A stretch of 64,000 nucleotides of DNA. Source: Falsigemmobacter faecalis (GTDB lineage: Bacteria > Pseudomonadota > Alphaproteobacteria > Rhodobacterales > Rhodobacteraceae). The notes below the pieces were generated by a model. The model searched no databases, was not told the DNA's origin, and saw only the letters and a program-made list of their open reading frames with translations. The translations under genes were made by a program, and so were the position numbers. Where the stretch lies: assembly GCF_003863335.1 (NCBI RefSeq), contig NZ_RRAZ01000005.1, positions 1 to 64,000 on the forward strand, written 5' to 3'. Shown here piece by piece: positions 46,522 to 56,090 of this stretch (positions are counted from its first letter, which is position 1; each line of letters starts with the position of its first letter).

Positions 46522-47943
46522 TCAGGCGGCAGAGCCGCCCACGGTCAGCCCGCCCAGCAGCAGCGAGGGCTGGCCCACGCCGACCGGCACCCACTGGCCC
46601 GCTTTGCCGCAGTTGCCCACGCCGGGATCCAGCGCGAAGTCATTGCCGATGCCGCGGATCAGCCCCATGGCGGTCGGACCATCACCGATCAGCGTGGCCC
46701 CCTTCAGCGCCTCGCCGACCACGCCATTGCGGACGCGGTAAGCTTCGGTGCAGTTGAAGACGAATTTGCCGTTGGTGATATCGACCTGGCCGCCGCCAAA
46801 GCCCACCGCATAGATGCCGTCTTTCAGATCGGCCAGCATGGCTTTGGGGTCGTCTTTGCCGTCGATCATAAAGGTATTGGTCATCCGCGGCATGGGGATA
46901 TGGGCGTACCCCTCGCGGCGGCCATTGCCGGTGGGGGCGACGCCCATCAGGCGGGCGTTCTGGCGGTCCTGCATATAGCCGACCAGAATACCGTCCTCGA
47001 TCAGCACGTTGCGGGCTGAGGGCGTGCCCTCATCGTCGATGCTGATCGAGCCGCGGCGATCGGCGATGGTGCCGTCATCGACGATAGTGACACCGCGGGC
47101 GGCGACCTGCTCGCCGATGCGGCCCGAGAAGGCCGAGACGCCCTTGCGGTTGAAATCGCCCTCAAGCCCGTGGCCCACGGCCTCATGCAGCAGAACGCCC
47201 GGCCAGCCGGGGCCGACCATCACATCGAACTGCCCCGCCGGAGCCGCCACCGCGCCCAGGTTCACGCCCGCGACGCGGATCGCCTCGCGCACGACGCCCT
47301 GCCAGTGGTCGCGCTGCATCAGCCCTTCCAGTGTGATGCGCCCGCCACCGCCGGACGAGCCGGTCTCGCGGCGGCCGTTCTCCTCAAGGATCACCGAGAC
47401 GTTCAGCCGCGCCATGGGGCGGATGTCGCCGATGCGCAGCCCCTCAGGGCGCAGGATCTCAATTTCCTGCAGCGATGCGGCCATCGAGGCCGTCACCTGC
47501 ACGACGCGCGGATCAAGGTCACGGGCGAAGCTGTCGATCTCGCGCAGGGTCTCGACGCGAATCGCAAACTCTGACCCGGCCAGCGGATTTTCATCTGTGT
47601 AAAGGCGACTGTTGGTCCTGGCAGGCGCCTCAGCGAGGGTGCCGCCGCCTTCGCCCACGGCAAGGCGCGCCGTCTCTGCGGCGCGCTTCAGCGCGGAAAT
47701 CGAGATCTCGGTGGCATGGGCATAGCCCGCCACTTCACCGCGAACGGCACGAAGTCCAAAGCCTTCTGAGGCATCATAACTCGCCTGACGGATGCGCCCG
47801 TCATCGAGCACCAGGGCCTCAGAACGCTTGCGTTCAAGGAAAATCTCGCCATCATCAGCCCCTGACAGGGCCTCCCTCAGAACGGCGAGTGCCTCAGCCT
47901 CGTCGAAGCGGGTCTCAAAGGGACGGAAGCGGTCCTCAGCCAT
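46522..47943 (-). CDS. tldD: TldD metalloprotease subunit
   Basis: 473 residues. The HExxxH-type motif HEAVGHGLEGD (about 252-262) and the C-terminal GLIRGIGNDFALDPGVGNCGKAGQW are diagnostic. With TldE it forms a zinc protease that trims unfolded peptides and modified peptides. Start at 47943 (MAEDRFRPF) with AGAAAGG upstream. tldE is not in the window. Divergent from coxB. Confidence 0.95.
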   Translation of the reverse strand: MAEDRFRPFETRFDEAEALAVLREALSGADDGEIFLERKRSEALVLDDGRIRQASYDASEGFGLRAVRGEVAGYAHATEISISALKRAAETARLAVGEGGGTLAEAPARTNSRLYTDENPLAGSEFAIRVETLREIDSFARDLDPRVVQVTASMAASLQEIEILRPEGLRIGDIRPMARLNVSVILEENGRRETGSSGGGGRITLEGLMQRDHWQGVVREAIRVAGVNLGAVAAPAGQFDVMVGPGWPGVLLHEAVGHGLEGDFNRKGVSAFSGRIGEQVAARGVTIVDDGTIADRRGSISIDDEGTPSARNVLIEDGILVGYMQDRQNARLMGVAPTGNGRREGYAHIPMPRMTNTFMIDGKDDPKAMLADLKDGIYAVGFGGGQVDITNGKFVFNCTEAYRVRNGVVGEALKGATLIGDGPTAMGLIRGIGNDFALDPGVGNCGKAGQWVPVGVGQPSLLLGGLTVGGSAA

Positions 47944-48143
47944 CGGGATACCTTTCTGCTGGTCTGCACGTGTCCTGACTGAGAGCAAGCTTTGCCACTG
48001 TCAACGATGGTTTCGCTTGTCCCGGGTGCGACAATATGGTTTCTCCCGGGGACAGGAACAACGGGATTCTGCCTTTTACGTGGCAGGGTCTGCGCTAAGC
48101 GGCAGTTTTCGCCGCACCACGACGGGACGTACGGGATTTTAAC

Positions 48144-49043
48144 ATGCGTTTTGCAACCACTCTTCCGGCCAGCCTGACCGCCGTGGCGGCCGTGCTCGCC
48201 GCACAAGCCGCCTCGGCTCAGGACAGCCTGCCAGTGGTCGGTCGTCCGGTTGATAAGGCCCTTGGTTTTCAGCCTGCCGCAACCGAACTGGCCCGCGAAC
48301 TGCAATGGCTGGACGGCTTCATTCTTTATATCATCACTGCGATCACGATCTTTGTGACGGGTCTGATGGTCTGGAGCATCGTGCGCTACAACCGCCGTGC
48401 GAACCCGAAGCCCGCGACCTTCACCCATAACTCGCCGATCGAAGTGGCATGGACGGTTCTGCCGATCGTCATTCTGATCGTCATCGGCGCCTTCTCGCTG
48501 CCGGTTCTGTTCAAGCAACAGGAAATGCCTGCCGCCGATATCACCGTAAAGGTGACCGGCAAGCAGTGGTTCTGGACCTATGAATACCCCGAGCATGAAG
48601 TCGAATTCGACAGCTATATGATCGGCTCTCCGGCGACCGGCGGTGACAACCGTCTGAACGCGGAAGTTGAGAAGCAGCTGGCCGATGCGGGCTACAGCAA
48701 GGAAGACTTCCTGCTGGCAACGGACACCGCCATGGTGGTGCCGGTTGGAAAAACCATCCTTGTGAATGTGACGGCTGCCGATGTGATCCACTCCTGGACC
48801 ATCCCGGCCTTCGGTGTGAAGCAGGACGGCGTTCCGGGTCGCCTGGCGCAGCTGTGGTTCAATGCTGAGAAAGAAGGCATCTACTTCGGTCAGTGCTCGG
48901 AACTTTGCGGCATTGCCCATGCTTATATGCCCATCACGGTGAAAGTCGTCTCAGAGGCCGACTACGCCGCCTGGGTCGAGCGCGCGAAAGCCGGCGAATT
49001 CGCCTATTTCACCAAAGCTCAGACCATCGCAGCCGCGAACTGA
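48144..49043 (+). CDS. coxB: Cytochrome c oxidase subunit II (aa3)
   Basis: 299 residues. Signal peptide of about 25 residues (AASA|QD), two membrane helices (about 55-80 and 100-122), and a periplasmic cupredoxin domain with the CuA site [14 protein letters not shown] (Cys about 250 and 254, His 258). First gene of the oxidase assembly cluster coxB-ctaB-orf-ctaG-ctaE-surf1. Subunit I is not here, as is common in Rhodobacterales, where it lies elsewhere. Confidence 0.96.
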   Translation: MRFATTLPASLTAVAAVLAAQAASAQDSLPVVGRPVDKALGFQPAATELARELQWLDGFILYIITAITIFVTGLMVWSIVRYNRRANPKPATFTHNSPIEVAWTVLPIVILIVIGAFSLPVLFKQQEMPAADITVKVTGKQWFWTYEYPEHEVEFDSYMIGSPATGGDNRLNAEVEKQLADAGYSKEDFLLATDTAMVVPVGKTILVNVTAADVIHSWTIPAFGVKQDGVPGRLAQLWFNAEKEGIYFGQCSELCGIAHAYMPITVKVVSEADYAAWVERAKAGEFAYFTKAQTIAAAN

Positions 49044-49102
49044 GTAAGATCTGACTGAGGTCCGGGCCGCGCGCATTGCGGCCCGCGACGGGAGACGGAA
49101 GA

Positions 49103-50047
49103 ATGACGGACCTGCGCGCCAGTGAAATTACTCATGCCGCCCCCAACGAGGCGGGTTTTGGTGACTACGTCGCTCTGTTGAAGCCGCGCGTCATGTCTTT
49201 GGTGGTTTTTACCGCCATGGTGGGCCTTCTGGTGGCGCCGGTTTCGGTGCATCCCTTTGTGGCGGCAACCTCCATTTTGTTTATCGCATTGGGCGGCGGT
49301 GCCTCTGGCGCGCTGAATATGTGGTATGACGCCGATATCGACCGGGTGATGAAGCGCACCGCCTCGCGCCCGGTGCCTTCGGGCCGGGTGCAGCCGGGCG
49401 AGGCTCTGGGCCTTGGGCTGGCGCTTTCGGGCATCTCGGTTCTGATGCTGGGGCTTGCGGCCAATTGGTTCGCAGCGGCTTTCCTCGCCTTTACCATCTT
49501 CTTTTATGCCGTGGTCTATACGATCTGGCTGAAACGCTCGACGCCGCAGAATATCGTCATCGGCGGTGCTTCGGGGGCCTTTCCGCCGATGATCGGCTGG
49601 GCCTGCGCCACGGGCGGCATTTCGATTGAGAGCGTGATGATGTTCATGCTCATCTTCTTCTGGACGCCGCCGCATTTCTGGGCGCTCGCGCTGTTTATGA
49701 ACTCGGATTACGAGAAGGCCGGCGTGCCGATGCTGACCGTGACCCATGGTCGTAAAGTCACCCGCAACAATATTCTGGGCTATACCGTGGTGCTGGCCCC
49801 GATCGCGATCGGCGCGGCCTTCACCTCGATCGGTGGTCCGCTGACCCTGGCGGTGGCGCTGGTGCTGAACGCCTTTTTCCTGATCGGCGCTTACCGCATC
49901 CGGAAGCGGGATGAGACGGTGGCTCAGGCTGATAACTACGCCGCCGAGCGGAAGTTCTTCCGCTTCTCGCTGGCCTATCTTTTCCTGCACTTTACGGCCT
50001 TTATGGTCGAGGCGGCTCTCAAGGCTGCCGGATACGGCGGATGGTAA
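49103..50047 (+). CDS. ctaB: Heme o synthase (protoheme IX farnesyltransferase)
   Basis: 314 residues, about 9 membrane helices, UbiA-type prenyltransferase. NMWYDADIDRVMKRTASRPVPSG is the CtaB motif; KPRVMSLVVFTAMVG is the start of the first helix. Provides heme o, the precursor of heme a. Start at 49103 has GGAG nine bases upstream. The stop overlaps the next ORF. Confidence 0.95.
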   Translation: MTDLRASEITHAAPNEAGFGDYVALLKPRVMSLVVFTAMVGLLVAPVSVHPFVAATSILFIALGGGASGALNMWYDADIDRVMKRTASRPVPSGRVQPGEALGLGLALSGISVLMLGLAANWFAAAFLAFTIFFYAVVYTIWLKRSTPQNIVIGGASGAFPPMIGWACATGGISIESVMMFMLIFFWTPPHFWALALFMNSDYEKAGVPMLTVTHGRKVTRNNILGYTVVLAPIAIGAAFTSIGGPLTLAVALVLNAFFLIGAYRIRKRDETVAQADNYAAERKFFRFSLAYLFLHFTAFMVEAALKAAGYGGW

Positions 50048-50238
50048 TGATGAACGGTAAAGTCTTTTTCACGCCCGAGCATGAGCTGCACAAACGCCGC
50101 TTCAGCCGCAATATGGGCCTTGGCCTGGTGCTGGCGGGCTTTGTCGCGCTGGTCTTTGGCCTGACCGTGGTCAAGGTGACCACGGGGGAGTTGCAGGAAA
50201 CCTATTCGCAGCAGAGCCACGGCGGTAGCCAGCCATGA
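50047..50238 (+). CDS. Small membrane protein of the cox cluster (CoxF-like)
   Basis: 63 residues with one central hydrophobic segment (MGLGLVLAGFVALVFGLTVV) after a basic N-terminus. Occupies the position between ctaB and ctaG where Paracoccus and Rhodobacter have a small orf, and begins on the ctaB stop (TAATG). Predicted to be an oxidase assembly accessory; function unproven. Two neighbouring ATGs (50047, 50050) are both possible starts. Confidence 0.8.
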   Translation: MMNGKVFFTPEHELHKRRFSRNMGLGLVLAGFVALVFGLTVVKVTTGELQETYSQQSHGGSQP

Positions 50239-50807
50239 ACCCGACCAGCAAAACGGCGCTTCAACTCGGCGGTGTGGTGGTGCTGATGGCGTCGCTGTCC
50301 TTTGCAGCGGTGCCGTTTTACGACTGGTTCTGCCGGGTGACCGGCTTTGGCGGCACCACCAACCAGGCCAGCAGCGCCCCGGCGCAGGTGCTTGACCGGG
50401 TGATGAAGGTCCGTTTTGATGCCGGAGTTGCCAGCGATATGCCCTGGAAATTCCGTCCGCTGCAGCGCGAGATGGAGATCCGCATCGGGGAGACCGGTCT
50501 GGCGTTTTATGAAGCGCATAACCCCACGGACCGCCCCGTCGCGGGGACCGCAAGTTTTAACGTCGCGCCGTTCTCGGCCGGCAGCTTTTTTACCAAGATC
50601 GACTGCTTCTGCTTCAGCCAGCAGACCCTGCAGCCCGGTGAGACCGTGCAGATGCCGGTGACTTTCTTTATCGACCCGGAACTGGTGAACGATCGCGAAG
50701 CCAAATTCGTGCGCGAGCTCACTCTTTCTTATACATTTCACACGACAGACCTGCCCGCGGAGCAGGCGGCGCTCGCGCCGCCTGTTACCGGAACGGTGGC
50801 CAACTGA
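50235..50807 (+). CDS. ctaG: Cytochrome c oxidase assembly protein CtaG (Cox11)
   Basis: 190 residues. One N-terminal membrane anchor, then a periplasmic copper-delivery domain with the Cox11 motif KIDCFCFSQQ (CxC copper ligands). Inserts CuB into subunit I. Overlaps the preceding small ORF by ATGA. Confidence 0.95.
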   Translation: MNPTSKTALQLGGVVVLMASLSFAAVPFYDWFCRVTGFGGTTNQASSAPAQVLDRVMKVRFDAGVASDMPWKFRPLQREMEIRIGETGLAFYEAHNPTDRPVAGTASFNVAPFSAGSFFTKIDCFCFSQQTLQPGETVQMPVTFFIDPELVNDREAKFVRELTLSYTFHTTDLPAEQAALAPPVTGTVAN

Positions 50808-50828
50808 CGCAAACGAGGGAACAGCGTA

Positions 50829-51629
50829 ATGGCTCACGCAAAGAACCACGACTACCATATTCTGCCGCCATCGAGCCTGCCGTTCATCGGGGCCGTGGCA
50901 ACCTTCATTATGCTCTTTGGCGCCGTGCTGTGGATGAAAGGGATGACCCCCTGGATGTTCGCCATCGGCTTCGTCGGCGTGCTTTACACCTTCTATGCCT
51001 GGTGGGCCAATGTGGTTCATGAAGGACAGACCGGGGATCACACCCCGGTGGTGCAGATCGGCCTGCGCTTTGGCGTGCTGCTCTTCATTATCTCGGAACT
51101 CATGTTCTTCGTGGCATGGTTCTGGAGCTTCTTTAAGCATGCGCTTTACCCGATGGGACCAATGAGCCCGATCCGCGACGGCGTCTGGCCGCCGGCTGGC
51201 ATCGAGCTTTTTGATCCCTGGCATCTGCCGCTGATCAACACGCTGATCCTGCTCTGCTCGGGCGCGGCCTGCACCTGGGCGCACCATGCGATTGCGCATG
51301 AGAACAACCGCAAAGACATGATCAACGGCCTGGCGCTGGCGATCGTTCTGGCCGTGTTCTTCACCATCGTTCAGGTTTATGAATACAGCCACGCCGCTTT
51401 CGGCTTTGCCGGTAATATCTACGGCGCCAACTTCTTCATGGCGACCGGCTTCCACGGCTTCCACGTCGTCATCGGCACGATCTTCCTGTTCGTCTGCATG
51501 GTGCGTGCGATGAAGGGGCATTTCACCCCGAAACAGCACGTGGGTTTTGAGGCAGCTGCCTGGTACTGGCATTTCGTCGATGTGGTCTGGCTCTTCCTCT
51601 TTGCCGTGATCTACGTCTGGGGTCGCTGA
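50829..51629 (+). CDS. ctaE: Cytochrome c oxidase subunit III
   Basis: 266 residues, seven helices. Begins [15 protein letters not shown], contains [18 protein letters not shown] and the family ending [30 protein letters not shown] upstream. Part of the aa3 oxidase core. Confidence 0.96.
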   Translation: MAHAKNHDYHILPPSSLPFIGAVATFIMLFGAVLWMKGMTPWMFAIGFVGVLYTFYAWWANVVHEGQTGDHTPVVQIGLRFGVLLFIISELMFFVAWFWSFFKHALYPMGPMSPIRDGVWPPAGIELFDPWHLPLINTLILLCSGAACTWAHHAIAHENNRKDMINGLALAIVLAVFFTIVQVYEYSHAAFGFAGNIYGANFFMATGFHGFHVVIGTIFLFVCMVRAMKGHFTPKQHVGFEAAAWYWHFVDVVWLFLFAVIYVWGR

Positions 51630-51637
51630 TCCCCTGA

Positions 51638-51660
51638 GGCGGGGGTTGCCCCCGCCTTCT
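51638..51660 (+). terminator. Terminator-like hairpin after ctaE
   Basis: AGGCGGGGG-tt-GCCCCCGCCT followed by TCT. A second stem, CGCGGACCC/GGGTCCGCG (51677-51698) followed by TTTGACTTTT, comes just before surf1, so the region may partially terminate the cox transcript. Confidence 0.6.
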
Positions 51661-51720
51661 GCCCAAGGCAATAGTGCGCGGACCCCACCGGGTCCGCGTT
51701 TGACTTTTGCGGAGGCTCGC

Positions 51721-52380
51721 ATGCTGCGCCGTCTGATCTTTCCCGTCATCCTCGGGCTTGCGGGCTGTGGGGTCCTGATCGCGCTTGGCTCCTGGCAGGT
51801 TCAGCGCCAGCTTTGGAAGAACGACATCCTGGCCGGGATTGAGGCGGGCATTGCCGCAGATCCCGTGGCGCTGCCGCCGGAAGGCCAGGGCGAGATCTAT
51901 CTGCCCGTGGCCGTCTCGGGTCAGCTGACCGGCGATTATCTGCGGGTGCTGGTCAGCCGCAAACAGATCGGTCCTGGCCACCGCATCATCGCCGTGCTGG
52001 AAACCGATGGCCGCCGCGTGCTGGCGGATCTGGGCTTCATCCGCGATGGGGCAAAACTGCCGGAAATCAGCGGGCAGCACAGCTTTGCCGCCAACCTCCA
52101 CCGCCCTTCAGAGGTGGACGCCTATACCCCCGCGCCGGACCGGGCCGCGAACCTCTGGTTTGCCCGCGACGTGGCGGCCATGGCGGTTGAATTGAAGACC
52201 GAGGCGACCTTTGTGGTCGCCCGCGAAACCGTTGTACCGGGGATTGAGGCGATGCCGCTTGATACCTCCGGCATCCCGAATGACCATCTGCAATATGCCG
52301 TCACCTGGTTCCTGCTTGCGACTGTCTGGGCAGGGATGACAGGGCTTCTGATCTGGCGTATTTCGCAACGCAGAAGCTGA
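51721..52380 (+). CDS. SURF1 family oxidase assembly protein
   Basis: 219 residues from the ATG at 51721, with GGAGG 7 bases upstream. N-terminal anchor followed by the SURF1 motif LGSWQVQRQLWKNDIL, and a C-terminal helix WFLLATVWAGMTGLLIW. Needed for heme a insertion into subunit I. Ten bases before thrC. Confidence 0.93.
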   Translation: MLRRLIFPVILGLAGCGVLIALGSWQVQRQLWKNDILAGIEAGIAADPVALPPEGQGEIYLPVAVSGQLTGDYLRVLVSRKQIGPGHRIIAVLETDGRRVLADLGFIRDGAKLPEISGQHSFAANLHRPSEVDAYTPAPDRAANLWFARDVAAMAVELKTEATFVVARETVVPGIEAMPLDTSGIPNDHLQYAVTWFLLATVWAGMTGLLIWRISQRRS

Positions 52381-52390
52381 GGAGAAGGCC

Positions 52391-53785
52391 ATGCAGTATA
52401 TCTCAACCCGCGGCAGCGCACCGGTTCTGGATTTTGGCGGCGCGATGATGACCGGCCTTGCGCGGGATGGCGGGCTTTATGTGCCCGAGCATCTGCCGAG
52501 CTTCTCGAAAGATGAGATCGCCGCCATGGCGGGTCTGTCGTACGAAGAGATCGCTTTCCGCGTCATGCGCCCTTTTATCGGTGAGACCTTCACCGACGAA
52601 GAGTTCAAGGGCCTGATCGCCGCTGCCTATGCGGGCTTTGAGCATGCGGCCCGCGCGCCGCTGAAACAGCTTGGCCCCAATCATTTCCTGCTGGAGCTGT
52701 TCCACGGCCCCACGCTGGCCTTCAAAGACTTCGCCATGCAGCTCATCGGTCAGATGATGCAGGCGGCGCTGGCGAAATCGGGCAAGCGCATCACCATCGT
52801 GGGCGCCACCTCCGGCGATACCGGCTCGGCCGCGATTGAGGCTTTCCGGGGTCTTTCCAACGTCGATGTTTTCATCCTCTTCCCGCATGGCCGGGTGTCT
52901 GAAGTGCAGCGCCGTCAGATGACGACGCCTTCGGAATCCAACGTCCATGCTCTCGCGCTGGACGGCGATTTTGATGATTGTCAGGCGCGCCTGAAGGACA
53001 TGTTCAACCACTTTGAGTTCCGCGATGCCGTGGGCCTTGCGGGGGTGAACTCGATCAACTGGGCGCGGGTTCTGGCCCAGGTGGTTTACTACTTCTCCTC
53101 GGCCGTGTCGCTGGGCGCGCCGCATCGCACCATTGATTTCACCGTGCCGACCGGCAACTTCGGGGATATCTATGCCGGGCACATCGCGCGCTCTATGGGG
53201 CTGAGCATCGGGAAACTGGTGATCGCCACCAACCAGAACGACATCCTGCACCGCACCCTGGAAACCGGCGTCTATGAGACCCGGGGGGTTGCCCCCTCGA
53301 TGAGCCCGTCGATGGACATTCAGGTCTCGTCGAACTTTGAGCGGCTGCTTTTTGATGTGCTGGACCGCGAAGGTACGGCGGTCAATGATCTGATGAATGA
53401 TCTGAAGACCACCGGCAAATTCACCGTGCCCCAGGGCGCGCTTGAGGCGCTGCGCGCGGGCTTTGCTTCGGGGCGCGCCTCCGAGGAAGAGACCCTTGCG
53501 ACAATCGGCGCCACGCTGAAAACCACGGCAGAGCTGATTTGCCCGCATGGGGCAGTTGCAGTGCAGGTGGCGGAAGCCCATCTTGGGGAAAACCCGATGG
53601 TGACCCTCGCCACCGCGCATCCGGCGAAATTCCCCGATGCGGTGGAGAAGGCCTCGGGCATTCGCCCGGCTCTGCCCCCGCGCATGGCCGACCTGTTTGA
53701 GCGGCCCGAGCGCGTCACGCGGGTTCCCAATGATCTTGCCGCGCTTGAGGCGCTGGTGCTTGAAACGACTGGACATAACATATGA
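52391..53785 (+). CDS. thrC: Threonine synthase
   Basis: 464 residues, the fungal/bacterial type-2 length. PLP Lys in HGPTLAFKDFAMQ (about 112), then GATSGDTGSAAIEAFRG. Converts O-phosphohomoserine to threonine. Its location between the cox cluster and an M16 peptidase is a conserved Rhodobacterales arrangement. Stop overlaps the next gene by ATGA. Confidence 0.97.
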   Translation: MQYISTRGSAPVLDFGGAMMTGLARDGGLYVPEHLPSFSKDEIAAMAGLSYEEIAFRVMRPFIGETFTDEEFKGLIAAAYAGFEHAARAPLKQLGPNHFLLELFHGPTLAFKDFAMQLIGQMMQAALAKSGKRITIVGATSGDTGSAAIEAFRGLSNVDVFILFPHGRVSEVQRRQMTTPSESNVHALALDGDFDDCQARLKDMFNHFEFRDAVGLAGVNSINWARVLAQVVYYFSSAVSLGAPHRTIDFTVPTGNFGDIYAGHIARSMGLSIGKLVIATNQNDILHRTLETGVYETRGVAPSMSPSMDIQVSSNFERLLFDVLDREGTAVNDLMNDLKTTGKFTVPQGALEALRAGFASGRASEEETLATIGATLKTTAELICPHGAVAVQVAEAHLGENPMVTLATAHPAKFPDAVEKASGIRPALPPRMADLFERPERVTRVPNDLAALEALVLETTGHNI

Positions 53786-55041
53786 TCCGCATTGAGACGC
53801 TGCCCAACGGGCTGCGCATTGCAACGGACGCCATGTCGTCGCTGGAAACGGCGGCGATCGGGCTTTGGGTAAACGTCGGTGCCCGCCATGAGGCGGAGGA
53901 CCAGAACGGCATCGCTCACTTCCTTGAGCATATGGCCTTCAAAGGCACCGCCCGCCGTTCTGCGCTGCAGATTGCCTCAGAGATTGAGGATGTTGGCGGC
54001 TATCTCAATGCCTATACCTCAAACGAGAGCACGGCCTATTACGCCCGGGTGCTGAAGGCCGATGTGCCGCTGGCGCTGGATGTGATTGCCGATATCACCC
54101 TCAACCCCGCGTTCGAGAAGCGCGAGATTGAGATTGAGCGCGGTGTGATCCTGCAGGAAATCGGGCAGATGCTCGATACGCCCGATGATGTGGTCTTTGA
54201 GTGGCTGCAGGAGACGGCTTTCCCGACGCAGCCGCTGGGCCGCTCGATCCTTGGTACTGCTGAGCGGGTCGGCGCCTTTGACGCTGCCGATCTGCGCAAA
54301 TTCGTGGGCGCGCATTACCATCCCGGCCAGATGATTCTCTCGGCTGCGGGGGCGGTGGATCACGATGCCATCGTGGCCCAGGCGAAAGCTCTCTTTGGTC
54401 ACCTCGAAGCGCGTCCCGTCAGCCCCTTCGAGCGGGCGAAATTCGCCGGCGGCGAGCGGCGTGAGATCGAGGATCTGGAGCAGGTGCATCTGGCCTTCGC
54501 CTTTGAGGCGGAAAGCTGGCACTCGAAAGATCTGCATGTTGCGCAGACCTGGGCCGGGGCCATGGGGGGCGGCATGTCCTCGCGTCTCTTCCAGAAACTG
54601 CGCGAAGAACATGGCATGTGCTATACGGTCGATGCCCAGGCCGGGGCCCATGAGGACACCGGGCTGATCACCGTTTATGCGGGCACCAGCGCCGAGCAGG
54701 TGGGCGATCTGGCGCGCTATACCATGGATGAGCTGAAACGCTCGGCCGATGATCTGAGCGAAGCAGAGGTCGCGCGGATTCGCGCACAGCGCCGTGCCGG
54801 TTTGCTGATGGGGCTTGAAGGTCCCTGGGCGCGGACCCAGCATATGGCCCGGATGCTGGCACTTTATGATAAAGTGCCGCAGATGGGGGAAATGGTGGCT
54901 GAGATTGACGCTGTGACCCTGGACCGGGTGAAAACCTATGCCGGAAATCTCGCCGCGCGCGGGAATATGGCCATGGCGGTCTATGGCCAGGCCGAGGCGA
55001 CACCCTCGCTGGAAGAGCTGCGCGAAAGGCTTGCCCACTGA
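53782..55041 (+). CDS. M16 family zinc peptidase (MPP-beta-like)
   Basis: 419 residues. The inverse zinc motif HFLEH (about 46-50) lies in AHFLEHMAFKGTARRS, with the distal Glu about 77 residues later (EIERGVILQEI). Closest to the mitochondrial processing peptidase beta-type proteins of alphaproteobacteria. Cytoplasmic, no signal; substrate peptides unknown. Coupled to thrC and to the following GNAT by overlapping starts. Confidence 0.93.
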   Translation: MIRIETLPNGLRIATDAMSSLETAAIGLWVNVGARHEAEDQNGIAHFLEHMAFKGTARRSALQIASEIEDVGGYLNAYTSNESTAYYARVLKADVPLALDVIADITLNPAFEKREIEIERGVILQEIGQMLDTPDDVVFEWLQETAFPTQPLGRSILGTAERVGAFDAADLRKFVGAHYHPGQMILSAAGAVDHDAIVAQAKALFGHLEARPVSPFERAKFAGGERREIEDLEQVHLAFAFEAESWHSKDLHVAQTWAGAMGGGMSSRLFQKLREEHGMCYTVDAQAGAHEDTGLITVYAGTSAEQVGDLARYTMDELKRSADDLSEAEVARIRAQRRAGLLMGLEGPWARTQHMARMLALYDKVPQMGEMVAEIDAVTLDRVKTYAGNLAARGNMAMAVYGQAEATPSLEELRERLAH

Positions 55042-55625
55042 TGCTGAAGCTGCGCAGACGCACCGTCATTGAGACCCCGCGTCTGACGCTGCGCCTGCCG
55101 CAGCAGGCTGACCATATGGCCTGGAGCAACCTGCGCCAGACCTCGCAGGCGTTTCTGGCCCCCTGGGAGCCGGTCTGGGCCGAGGATCACCTGAGCCGGC
55201 GGTCCTTTTCCAACCGGGTGTCCTGGGCCCTGCGCTCAGATGCCGAAGGCTCGGGCCTGCCGCTGTTCGTGATCCGGCGCGAAGATCAGATGCTGATGGG
55301 CGGGATTACCCTCGACTATATCCGCCGCGGCCCGGCGCAGTCCGGCACCATCGGCTATTGGATGGGAGAGCCCTTCACCCGCCACGGCTATATGCGCGAA
55401 GCCATTGAGGCGCTATCGCATCATGCCTTCACGCGCCTTGATCTCAGCCGGATCGAGGCCGCCTGTCTGCCGGAAAACACCCCCTCGCGGGCTTTGCTGG
55501 AGAAATGCGGCTTCAAATATGAGGGCGTGGCCCAGGCCTATCTGCAGATCGGCGGCCGCTGGCGCAATCATGTGCTTTATTCGCTGCTGCGCCATGACCG
55601 GCGGGGCAGGGTGCTGCCGGGCTGA
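55041..55625 (+). CDS. RimJ/RimL-type N-acetyltransferase
   Basis: 194 residues. ETPRLTLRLPQQADHMAWSNLR, TIGYWMGEPFTRHGYMREAI and ENTPSRALLEKCGFKYEG are the classic RimJ/RimL acetyl-CoA blocks. Probably acetylates protein N-termini (ribosomal or other). Starts on the last base of the peptidase stop (TGATG). Confidence 0.92.
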   Translation: MLKLRRRTVIETPRLTLRLPQQADHMAWSNLRQTSQAFLAPWEPVWAEDHLSRRSFSNRVSWALRSDAEGSGLPLFVIRREDQMLMGGITLDYIRRGPAQSGTIGYWMGEPFTRHGYMREAIEALSHHAFTRLDLSRIEAACLPENTPSRALLEKCGFKYEGVAQAYLQIGGRWRNHVLYSLLRHDRRGRVLPG

Positions 55626-55651
55626 AACGCAAACAGCATCATCAACAGCTT

Positions 55652-55675
55652 AACGCGCCTTCGGGCGCGTTTTTT
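55652..55675 (+). terminator. Intrinsic terminator of the cox-thrC-M16-GNAT transcript
   Basis: AACGCGCC-TTCG-GGCGCGTT followed by TTTT. A tetraloop-capped stem with good T-run, 27 bases past the GNAT stop. It also insulates the rightward operon from the leftward RNA array. Confidence 0.93.
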
Positions 55676-55700
55676 CATTTCAGGCTTCGGAAATAAGAAA

Positions 55701-55845
55701 GGCGGCAGTCCCAGGGAGGAGGAGGGGACTGCCGCCGTTAACGATCGGCCCAGGGAGGAGGAGGGGCCTTTCGCGATGGCAGCAACCCCAGGGAGGAGGA
55801 GGGGGCCGCTGCCGAAGCTCAGGGTCCAGGGAGGAGGAGGGACCC
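55701..55845 (-). ncRNA. CcsR/cuckoo-type sRNA, unit 5: four adjacent anti-SD hairpins
   Basis: The promoter-distal end of the array. On the minus strand the order is H4 (55845-55822, stem GGGTCC/GGACCC), H3 (55813-55778, stem GGCAGC..CCCC / GGGG..GCTGCC), H2 (55773-55742, GGCCC/GGGCC closed outside by CGA/TCG) and H1 (55736-55701, GGCGGCAGTCCC / GGGACTGCCGCC, 12 bp). Gaps are 8, 4 and 5 bases. Each loop reads CTCCTCCTCCCT. H1 is followed by TTTCTTATTT, so it also looks like the intrinsic terminator of the whole locus. Confidence 0.88.
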
Positions 55846-55881
55846 GTCGCATATCTGGTGCGCGTTGCACCGGTATTCTGT

Positions 55882-55949
55882 GGCAGCGACCTCAGGGAGG
55901 AGGAGGAGGCCGCTGCCGAAGCTCAGGGTCCAGGGAGGAGGAGGGACCC
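55882..55949 (-). ncRNA. CcsR/cuckoo-type sRNA, unit 4: two anti-SD hairpins
   Basis: H6 (55949-55926, GGGTCC/GGACCC) and H5 (55917-55882, GGCAGCG..CCTC / GAGG..CGCTGCC with a single A/C mismatch), 8 bases apart. Both loops are CTCCTCCTCCCT, containing CCUCCUCCC. A 36-base spacer (55846-55881) with a small GGTGC/GCACC stem separates it from unit 5. Confidence 0.88.
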
Positions 55950-55985
55950 GTCGCATATCTGATGCATGTAGCACCGGTATTCTGT

Positions 55986-56053
55986 GGCGGCGACCCCAGG
56001 GAGGAGGAGGGGGCCACCGCCGAAGCTCAGGGTCCAGGGAGGAGGAGGGACCC
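55986..56053 (-). ncRNA. CcsR/cuckoo-type sRNA, unit 3: two anti-SD hairpins
   Basis: H8 (56053-56030, GGGTCC/GGACCC) and H7 (56021-55986, GGCGG..CCCC / GGGG..CCGCC). H7 differs from H5 by paired changes (A-T to G-C in the outer stem, T-A to C-G in the inner) that preserve pairing. The loops are identical to units 4 and 5. 36-base spacer to unit 4. Confidence 0.88.
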
Positions 56054-56090
56054 GTCGCATGTCTGGTGCCTGTTGCACCTTTATTCGGGT

